A stretch of 64,000 nucleotides of DNA from Sphingomonas naasensis (GTDB taxonomy: Bacteria > Pseudomonadota > Alphaproteobacteria > Sphingomonadales > Sphingomonadaceae). Location: positions 24,344 to 88,343 of the forward strand of contig NZ_SRXU01000012.1 of NCBI RefSeq assembly GCF_004792695.1. Reading direction: 5' to 3'. This document shows, in pieces, positions 58,112 to 64,000 of the stretch. Position numbers and translations under genes: made by a program. The notes beneath the pieces are model-generated. The model was not told where the DNA came from, ran no database searches, and was given only the letters and a program-made list of their open reading frames with translations. The stretch's first letter is position 1, and each line of letters starts with the position of its first letter.

Positions 58112-58257
58112 TGGGCGTTTCTTCGATCCTCCCCGGAACGGGGAGGGGGACCAGCCGTAGGCTGGTGGAGGGGGGGCTCCTCATTGGCCAACCCTCGCGG
58201 AGAGCCCCCTCCGTCAGCGCTGTGCGCTGCCACCTCCCCGTGCCGGGGAGGATCTGA
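58111..58257 (+). CDS. 48-codon mini-ORF made of the palindromic element (probable relic of the original ddl start)
   Basis: An ATG in a TGATG overlap with the murB stop opens a 48-codon frame. After four codons (MGVS plus one) it consists of the element, in the same frame as in murD, and its stop TGA overlaps the ddl ATG in the same TGATG form. Most likely the element was inserted just inside the former ddl start and ddl now restarts behind it. If translated, the short peptide couples murB and ddl translation. There is no independent sign of a function for the peptide. Confidence 0.5.
   Translation: MGVSSILPGTGRGTSRRLVEGGLLIGQPSRRAPSVSAVRCHLPVPGRI
58127..58252 (+). repeat. Palindromic element copy B, between murB and ddl
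   Basis: The 126-bp element runs from TCCTCCCCG to CGGGGAGGA. Hairpins: CCTCCCCG-GAA-CGGGGAGG (58128-58146), ACCAGCC-GTA-GGCTGGT, a central GGAGGGGG/CCCCCTCC stem, CAGCGC-TGT-GCGCTG, and CCTCCCCG-TGC-CGGGGAGG (58233-58251). It is homologous to copy A in murD over its whole length. Its last eight bases form the ddl ribosome binding site. Confidence 0.9.
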
Positions 58258-59174
58258 TGTCGCTCCACATCGCCGTGCTGATGGGCGGGTGGTCCGCCGA
58301 GCGCGAGGTTTCGTTGATGTCGGGGAACGGCGTGGCGGATGCGCTCGAGAGCCTCGGGCACCGGGTCAGTCGGGTCGACATGGCGCGCGACGTCGCCGTG
58401 AAGCTTTCCGAGCTCCGGCCCGACATCGTGTTCAATGCGCTCCACGGCACCCCCGGCGAGGACGGGACGGTGCAGGGCACGCTCGATCTGATGGGACTCA
58501 AATATACCCATTCGGGGCTGGTCACCTCGGTGATCGCGATCGACAAGCAGCTCACCAAGCAGGCGCTGGTGCCGCACGGCATCCCGATGCCCGGCGGACG
58601 GATGGTGCGCAGCGAGGAGCTCTACCAACGCGATCCGCTGCCGCGCCCCTATGTGCTCAAGCCGGTCAACGAGGGCTCGTCGGTGGGTGTCGCGATCGTC
58701 ACCGCCGAGGGCAATTACGGCAATCCGATCAGCGCCGACGCGCGCGGGCCGTGGCAGGAGTTCGACGAGCTGCTCGCCGAACCGTTCATCCGCGGGCGCG
58801 AGCTGACCACCGCGGTGCTCGGCGATCAGGCGCTCGGCGTGACCGAATTGAAGCCGAAGAGCGGCTTCTACGATTACGACGCCAAATACACCGACGGGCT
58901 GACCGAGCATGTCTTCCCCGCCGACATCCCCGAGGAGGTCGCCGATGCGTGCAAGCGGATCGCGCTCGACGCGCACCGGCTGCTCGGCTGCAAGGGCTGC
59001 TCGCGCTCGGACTTCCGCTGGGACGACAGCCAGGGCGCCGACGGGCTGTTCCTGCTCGAGGTCAACACCCAGCCGGGGATGACGCCGCTCAGCCTCGTCC
59101 CCGAACAGGCGCGCCATCTCGGCATCTCCTATGCCGAGCTGGTCCAGCGCATCGTCGACGAGGCGCTCGCTTGA
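58257..59174 (+). CDS. ddl: D-alanine--D-alanine ligase
   Basis: The 305-aa ATP-grasp enzyme has VLMGGWSAEREVSLMSG, LHGTPGEDGTVQGTLDLMG, LKPVNEGSSVGV and LLEVNTQPGMTPLSLVPEQA. It makes the D-Ala-D-Ala dipeptide used by MurF. The ribosome binding site GGGGAGGA is the end of the upstream palindromic element and is drawn into its last hairpin. The stop overlaps ftsQ (TTGA). Confidence 0.95.
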   Translation: MSLHIAVLMGGWSAEREVSLMSGNGVADALESLGHRVSRVDMARDVAVKLSELRPDIVFNALHGTPGEDGTVQGTLDLMGLKYTHSGLVTSVIAIDKQLTKQALVPHGIPMPGGRMVRSEELYQRDPLPRPYVLKPVNEGSSVGVAIVTAEGNYGNPISADARGPWQEFDELLAEPFIRGRELTTAVLGDQALGVTELKPKSGFYDYDAKYTDGLTEHVFPADIPEEVADACKRIALDAHRLLGCKGCSRSDFRWDDSQGADGLFLLEVNTQPGMTPLSLVPEQARHLGISYAELVQRIVDEALA

Positions 59175-60070
59175 GCCGCAAGCCCGCCCAGCGCACCGCG
59201 ACCCGACGCGGCGCCGCGCCCGCCAAGCGCAAGGCGAACGCGCGCCGGCCGAAGCGGCCGGGGTTGCTCGACCAGGCGGTCGCGGCGCTGCCGTTCAGCC
59301 AGGCGACGCTGACCCGCATCGCGACATGGAGCATCGTCGGCACTGTCGGCGCAGTCGCGCTAGGCGTGGCGACATGGTTCGGCGTGCCCGCCGCCGTGGG
59401 CACAGCGGTCGCCAATGTCGTTGGCGATGCGGGGCTCAAGGTCGACGAGATCCAGATCGACGGCATCAAGCGCATGGACAAGATGACCGTGCTCACCCAG
59501 GCGCTCGACCAGGACTCGCGGGCGATGCCGCTGGTCGATCTCGCGCTGGTGCGCGAGCGGCTGCTCAAATATCCGTGGGTCAAGGACGCGCGCGTCTCGC
59601 GCCGACTGCCCAACACGCTGCGCATCTTCATCATCGAGCGCGAGGCGGCGGCGATCTGGCAGCAGCATGGCCAGCTGATGCTGGTCGACACCACCGGCGT
59701 GCCGCTCGAGCCGGTATCGACCGACGCGATGCCCGATCTGCCGTTGCTGATCGGCGAGGGCGCCAACGCGCAGGAGCCGGCGCGGAGCCGGCTGCTCGCC
59801 GAGGCGCCGGCGATCAAGCCGCTGGTCAAGGCGGCGACGTGGATCGGCAATCGGCGCTGGGACCTGACCTTTGCCAGCGGCGAGAAGCTCCAGCTTCCCG
59901 AGGGCGAAGAAGCAGCGGCTAAGTCCTTACGCAAATTCGCAGAGTTGGATGCGGCGCAAGGTCTGCTACGTAAGGGTACGATACGCTTCGACATGCGCGT
60001 GCCGGGGAATATGGTGATGCAGCGGCCGTTGGGGCAAACGGCGACGACCAGCGTTGGGACAGGGGAATAA
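59171..60070 (+). CDS. ftsQ: Cell division protein FtsQ
   Basis: The 299-aa protein has a basic cytoplasmic tail (KRKANARRPKRPGLL), one transmembrane helix (ATWSIVGTVGAVALGVATWF), a POTRA domain starting VDEIQIDGIKRMDKM and the FtsQ domain (LRIFIIEREAAAIWQQHG). It starts with TTG, overlapping the ddl stop. It bridges the cytoplasmic and periplasmic parts of the divisome and partners FtsL. Confidence 0.92.
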   Translation: MSRKPAQRTATRRGAAPAKRKANARRPKRPGLLDQAVAALPFSQATLTRIATWSIVGTVGAVALGVATWFGVPAAVGTAVANVVGDAGLKVDEIQIDGIKRMDKMTVLTQALDQDSRAMPLVDLALVRERLLKYPWVKDARVSRRLPNTLRIFIIEREAAAIWQQHGQLMLVDTTGVPLEPVSTDAMPDLPLLIGEGANAQEPARSRLLAEAPAIKPLVKAATWIGNRRWDLTFASGEKLQLPEGEEAAAKSLRKFAELDAAQGLLRKGTIRFDMRVPGNMVMQRPLGQTATTSVGTGE

Positions 60071-60074
60071 GACG

Positions 60075-61337
60075 ATGGCCAAGGCAGTACCCGAAGGACT
60101 GATCACCGCACTCGATGTGGGATCGTCCAAGGTCTCGGCGCTGATCGCGCAGCGGGCGGACAATGGCCAGCTCGTCGTGCTGGGCACCGGTCAGCGCGAG
60201 AGCCGCGGCGTCAAGCGCGGCTATGTCGCCGACATGCACGCCACCGAGCTCGCGATCCGCGAGGCGGTCGAGCAGGCCGAGCGCATCGCCGGCACCAATA
60301 TCGAGGACGTCTGGGTCAGCTTCTCGGCGGGCGGGCTGCTCTCCGACGTGGTCAAGCTCGAAGCCGATCTGTGCGGCCACCGCGTCGAGCAGGCCGATAT
60401 CGACGAATTGCTCAAGGCGGGCCGTGACGCGATCGATCCGCAAGGCAAGATGGTGCTCCACGCCCAGCCGACCTGCTACACGATCGACGGCCTTGCCGGC
60501 GTCAAGCGCCCGCTGGGGCTGCACGCCGACCGGCTCGGCATCGACATCCATGTCGTCTCGACCGAAGGCTCGCCGGTCCGCAATCTCGACCTGTGCGTCC
60601 GCTCGGCGCATCTCGAGGTGCGCTCGATCATCGCTGCGCCGGTCGCCACCGGGCTCGCCTGCCTCACCGACGAGGAGCGTGAGCTGGGTGTCGCGCTGGT
60701 CGAGATCGGCGCGGGGGTGACCAACGTCTCGGTGTTCGCCGGCGGCGTGCTCGCCGGGCTCGCCTCGATCCCGATGGGCTCGGCCGACATCACCGACGAC
60801 ATCGCCTCGGCGTTCGGCACCGCGCGCAACTGGGCCGAGCGCACCAAATGCTTCCACGGCTCGGCCAATCTGAGCCCGCGCGACAATCACGAGATGATCG
60901 ACGTCCAGCCGGCGATCCCCGACGACGGCGCCGAGGGCCCGCGCATCACCAAGGCGCAGCTCAACGCCACGATCCGCCAGCGGCTCGAGCGGCTGATGGC
61001 CGAGATCCAGAAGGAGCTGAGGAAGCTCGGCTTCCAGGATCCGATCGGCCGCCAGATCGTGCTCACCGGCGGCGGCGCCGAGCTGAAGGGCATCGCCGAT
61101 TATGCCCAGCAGTCGCTCGGCAACGCAGTCCGCGTCGGCCGGCCAAAGGGGCTGATCGCGCTTCCCGAGGCGCATGCCGGTCCGGCCTTCGCGACGCTCG
61201 CCGGGCTCGCCCGCTTCGCCGCAGCCGATCCGATCGATCTGCGCGCGCTCGAGCCTGCCGGGCATCAGATGGTCACCAAGGCCAGCCCCGGCGCGGTATT
61301 TCAGCGACTCATGGCGGCATTTCGGTCGAATTATTAA
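60075..61337 (+). CDS. ftsA: Cell division protein FtsA
   Basis: The 420-aa actin-like protein has TALDVGSSKVSALIAQR, VEIGAGVTNVSVFAGG, and the C-terminal amphipathic anchor GAVFQRLMAAFRSNY. It tethers FtsZ to the membrane and recruits later division proteins. I used the ATG at 60075 with AGGGGAATAA upstream rather than the TTG at 60054. It begins 4 bp after ftsQ. Confidence 0.95.
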   Translation: MAKAVPEGLITALDVGSSKVSALIAQRADNGQLVVLGTGQRESRGVKRGYVADMHATELAIREAVEQAERIAGTNIEDVWVSFSAGGLLSDVVKLEADLCGHRVEQADIDELLKAGRDAIDPQGKMVLHAQPTCYTIDGLAGVKRPLGLHADRLGIDIHVVSTEGSPVRNLDLCVRSAHLEVRSIIAAPVATGLACLTDEERELGVALVEIGAGVTNVSVFAGGVLAGLASIPMGSADITDDIASAFGTARNWAERTKCFHGSANLSPRDNHEMIDVQPAIPDDGAEGPRITKAQLNATIRQRLERLMAEIQKELRKLGFQDPIGRQIVLTGGGAELKGIADYAQQSLGNAVRVGRPKGLIALPEAHAGPAFATLAGLARFAAADPIDLRALEPAGHQMVTKASPGAVFQRLMAAFRSNY

Positions 61338-61448
61338 AGAAATACGACCGGCGGGCCGGTTTCCACTAGAGTCAGTTGCATCCATAGTGCATCAAAGCGT
61401 TCAACGGCGCCGCCCCAGCGCGATGGCGGCGCCAGGGGAGATTAAGGA

Positions 61449-62942
61449 ATGAGCATCGAATTTCTTCCGGCCGACGTCGACGAGCTGACGCCCAAGATCA
61501 CGGTGATCGGTGTCGGCGGCGCGGGCGGCAACGCGATCGCGAACATGATCCGCGCCGACGTCCAGGGCGTCGAGTTCCTCGTCGCCAACACCGACGCGCA
61601 GGCACTCAAGCAGTCCTCGGCCGGGCAGCGCATCCAGCTCGGCGCGAAGATCACGCAGGGCCTCGGCGCAGGTTCGCGTCCCGAAATCGGACGCGCCGCG
61701 GCCGAGGAGACGATCGACCAGGTCCAGAAGGCGCTCGAAGGCGCGCATATGTGCTTCATCGCCGCCGGCATGGGCGGCGGCACCGGCACCGGCGCCGCCC
61801 CGGTGATCGCCAAGGCCGCGCGCGACATGGGTATCCTGACCGTCGGTGTCGTCACCAAGCCCTTCGCCTTCGAAGGCCGCCGTCGCGCGCAATCGGCGGA
61901 ATCGGGCATCGAGGAGCTGCAGAAGTACGTCGATACGCTGATCGTCATCCCCAATCAGAATCTGTTCCTGATCGCCAACGCCAACACCACCTTCAAACAG
62001 GCCTTCGAAATGGCCGACGAGGTCCTTCAGCAGGGCGTTCGCGGGATCACCGATCTGATGGTCATGCCGGGCCTGATCAACCTCGACTTCGCCGACGTCC
62101 GCTCGGTGATGCAGGAGATGGGCAAGGCGATGATGGGCACCGGCGAGGCCGACGGCGACGACCGCGCGCTGATCGCGGCGCAGAAGGCGATCGCCAACCC
62201 GCTGCTCGACGGCGTGAGCATGAACGGCGCCAAGGGCGTGATCGTCTCGATCACCGGCGGCGAGGACATGCGCCTGCTCGAGGTCGACGAAGCCGCGAAC
62301 CATATTCGCGAGCTGGTCGATCCCGATGCGAACATCATCTGGGGTTCGGCGTTCAATCCCGACCTCGAAGGCAAGATCCGCGTCTCGGTCGTCGCGACCG
62401 GCATCGACGCCGATGCCCAGGCGCGCGCCGCGCCGGCCACCGAGCAGCCGCGCGTCTTCTCGTTCGCGACTCCGCGCCGCAGCGCCGCGCCGGCCGCTGC
62501 CGAGCCGGCAGCTCCCGCCGCCGAGCCCGGCTTCTCCGAGCCGAGCTACGAAGCCGAGGAAGCCCAGGAAGACGAGGCCCCGATCGTGCTCGAGGCGCCC
62601 GAGGGCATCGAGCCCGAGCCGCAGCCCGAAGAGCCGGTGGCGAGCTTCGACGAGGCAGGCGATTCCGACGAGCTGCTGCTCGGCGAAGGCAATGCCGTGC
62701 CGCTCGAGGAGCCGGCCGCCGAGCCCGAGCCTGCGCCTGCGCCCGAACTCACCAGCCGTCGCCGCTGGCTGACCGGCGGCAGCGACGAGGAGCCTGCGGC
62801 CGAGACCAAGCCCGCGGGCCGCCGCGCCGGCGGCACGCTGTTCGAGCGCATGGCGTCACGCGGCGCCTCCAAGGCTGCCGAGGAGGACGACAAGGATCCG
62901 CTCGACATCCCGCGCTTCCTGCGCAGCCAGAACAACCAGTAA
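61449..62942 (+). CDS. ftsZ: Cell division GTPase FtsZ
   Basis: The 497-aa tubulin homologue has the GTP loop AAGMGGGTGTGAAPVIAKAA and T7 loop NLDFADVRSVM, then a long Ala/Glu/Pro-rich linker and the conserved C-terminal peptide DIPRFLRSQNNQ. It forms the Z-ring. It has a 111-bp gap upstream of its start, enough for its own promoter, and the GGGGAGATTAAGGA ribosome binding site. The linker is much longer than in E. coli, as usual in alphaproteobacteria. Confidence 0.96.
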   Translation: MSIEFLPADVDELTPKITVIGVGGAGGNAIANMIRADVQGVEFLVANTDAQALKQSSAGQRIQLGAKITQGLGAGSRPEIGRAAAEETIDQVQKALEGAHMCFIAAGMGGGTGTGAAPVIAKAARDMGILTVGVVTKPFAFEGRRRAQSAESGIEELQKYVDTLIVIPNQNLFLIANANTTFKQAFEMADEVLQQGVRGITDLMVMPGLINLDFADVRSVMQEMGKAMMGTGEADGDDRALIAAQKAIANPLLDGVSMNGAKGVIVSITGGEDMRLLEVDEAANHIRELVDPDANIIWGSAFNPDLEGKIRVSVVATGIDADAQARAAPATEQPRVFSFATPRRSAAPAAAEPAAPAAEPGFSEPSYEAEEAQEDEAPIVLEAPEGIEPEPQPEEPVASFDEAGDSDELLLGEGNAVPLEEPAAEPEPAPAPELTSRRRWLTGGSDEEPAAETKPAGRRAGGTLFERMASRGASKAAEEDDKDPLDIPRFLRSQNNQ

Positions 62943-62951
62943 GGCGTTCGT

Positions 62952-62987
62952 CGCCGGCGGATCTCGCTTCGGCGATCTGCCGGCGAT
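62952..62987 (+). terminator. Hairpin after ftsZ
   Basis: TCGCCGGC and GCCGGCGA with inner GATC arms form a strong stem of about 12 bp around TCGCTTCGGC, 10 nt after the ftsZ stop. There is no T-run, so it is likely a Rho-dependent end or an RNA stabiliser of the dcw transcript. Confidence 0.55.
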
Positions 62988-63032
62988 GCGTCATTGGCGG
63001 TTCAGCCAATGCCGTGTCTGGCTGATCGCTCG

Positions 63033-64000
63033 ATGAAGCAAATTCGTTTCCCGGGTCCCCTGACCCTTGCGCTCCTGCTCGCCGGCGCCATGCCGGCCCA
63101 TGCCCAGGTCGGGATGGTCCAGCAGATCAATCCCGATGCCGACCGCCTGGCCGAGGAAATGCGCGTGCTCGCCGCCGATCCGCGCAACGTCCGTGCGCTG
63201 CTCGAAGCCGGGAAGCTCAGCGCCGAGCTGGGCGATACCGCCGCGGCGATAGCATTCTACGCTCGCGCCGAGACGATCGACCCGACCAATCCGCGCATCG
63301 CCGCCGGGCGCGCCTCGGCGCTGGTGCGGATGGAGCGACCCGGCGAGGCGCTGCGGCTGTTCCAGACCGCCGAGGCGCGCGGGCTGGCGGCGCGCGACTA
63401 TGCCGCCGATCGCGGCTTCGCCTATGACCTGCTCGGCCAGCCGGGGCTCGCCCAGGCAGACTATAAGCTCGCGCTGCAGGGCACGCGCGACGACGAGACG
63501 ATCCGTCGCTATGCGCTCTCGCTCGGGATCACCGGCGATGTCGAGGAATCGATGCGCCAGCTCGATCCGCTGCTGCGCAAGAGCGATCGCGCGGCGTGGC
63601 GTGCGCGCGCCTTCATCCTCGCCATGAACGGCGACATGCCCGGCGCCGAGCGGATCGCGACGAGCATGATGCCGGGCAATATGGGCCATTCGCTTGCGCC
63701 CTTCTTCCGCCGTCTCGCCAATCTCGCGCCCGCCGACCGCGCCTTCGCCGTGCATTTCGGCCAGCTCTCGCCGACCGCGGCGCGGCTCGCCGACGCGCGG
63801 ATGGCGCCGGTGCTGCCGCGCTATGTCGCGCCGGCACGACCGGTGCTGCTGGCGCAGGCACCGCCGCAAAGCCAGGCGGCGCGTCCCGTGGCTGCCCAGA
63901 ATGATGCGCGCGACCGGCGATCGCGGCGCCAGCGCGAGCGCGATGCGCGCGCCATCGTGCCGCCCGCCACGCGGACCGCGGCGACGCAACCCGCACCGGC
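63033..64000 (+). CDS. Exported TPR protein downstream of ftsZ (3' end outside window)
   Basis: The frame opens at an ATG with a signal peptide (FPGPLTLALLLAGAMPAHA) and stays open to the window end, 322 residues. TPR-like helices follow (LLEAGKLSAELGDTAAAIAF, then FAYDLLGQPGLAQADYKLAL). The last part is an Arg/Ala/Pro-rich linker. In sphingomonads the corresponding gene often ends in a SPOR peptidoglycan-binding domain, which would be beyond this window. Its site next to ftsZ suggests a role in envelope or division, but this is inferred. Confidence 0.8.
   Translation, partial: MKQIRFPGPLTLALLLAGAMPAHAQVGMVQQINPDADRLAEEMRVLAADPRNVRALLEAGKLSAELGDTAAAIAFYARAETIDPTNPRIAAGRASALVRMERPGEALRLFQTAEARGLAARDYAADRGFAYDLLGQPGLAQADYKLALQGTRDDETIRRYALSLGITGDVEESMRQLDPLLRKSDRAAWRARAFILAMNGDMPGAERIATSMMPGNMGHSLAPFFRRLANLAPADRAFAVHFGQLSPTAARLADARMAPVLPRYVAPARPVLLAQAPPQSQAARPVAAQNDARDRRSRRQRERDARAIVPPATRTAATQPAP

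Noticed and set aside
1..64000. CRISPR arrays, prophage, insertion sequences, rRNA
   Set aside because: I saw no spaced direct-repeat arrays, transposase or integrase genes, phage genes or rRNA. The only repeat family seen is the palindromic element with two copies.

Overview
The window is GC-rich alphaproteobacterial chromosome and reads as a Sphingomonas-type (Sphingomonadaceae) genome. The reasons are protein-level: an alphaproteobacterial NDUFA12-type complex I subunit, sphingomonad-like Aat, DUF2155 and MurD sequences, a stand-alone fatty-acyl-AMP ligase, a candidate GTTC-N7-GTTC type LexA box, and a compact division and cell wall (dcw) cluster with mostly overlapping genes. Genus is an inference from these features; no 16S gene is present.

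Region 1 (1-15.7 kb) is surface, signalling and accessory genes: a trimeric autotransporter cut by the window edge; a small three-gene secreted/lipoprotein operon whose last gene, a double AprI/Inh-like inhibitor, is broken by two frameshifts; a Ser/Thr kinase with TPR tail facing an ECF sigma factor; a PaoABC-type molybdenum aldehyde oxidoreductase; a FixLJ-like two-component operon with an extra receiver; a HisKA_2 kinase; a haloperoxidase-like hydrolase; a UBP zinc finger; and a truncated kinase ATPase domain.

Region 2 (15.8-26 kb) looks like one regulated stress or detoxification locus. A 970-residue winged-helix/STAND ATPase regulator is followed by an SDR, a thioredoxin-fold protein, an epoxide hydrolase, an Ohr/OsmC peroxidase, two more alpha/beta hydrolases, a cytochrome P460 and a DUF1348 protein. 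Three promoters here carry a repeated motif (CTAAC-N15-CTAAC or a close variant) at nearly the same distance (67-73 nt) from the start codons, suggesting a common regulator.

Region 3 (26-43.9 kb) holds a metal-uptake-like module (DUF2946, TonB receptor, PepSY protein), tRNA-Trp, a GGDEF-EAL protein, a fatty-acyl-AMP ligase, recX, a double cold-shock protein with a structured leader, NDUFA12, DUF2155, aat, a ParA-like ATPase, a Y-family polymerase with a LexA box, a deoxyinosine glycosylase, an Mpo1-like protein and cysK.

Region 4 (44-64 kb) is the dcw cluster mraZ-rsmH-ftsL-ftsI-murE-murF-mraY-murD-ftsW-murG-murC-(small gene)-murB-ddl-ftsQ-ftsA-ftsZ, followed by a TPR protein that runs off the window. 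Most junctions are 1-4 nt start/stop overlaps, so translation is probably coupled. The most striking feature is a pair of ~125-bp palindromic elements. One lies in frame inside murD. The other sits between murB and ddl, carries its own 48-codon reading frame and supplies the ddl ribosome binding site. Both are read in the same frame as 43 codons, and their hairpin stems differ by compensatory changes. This resembles the Rickettsia palindromic element way of life.
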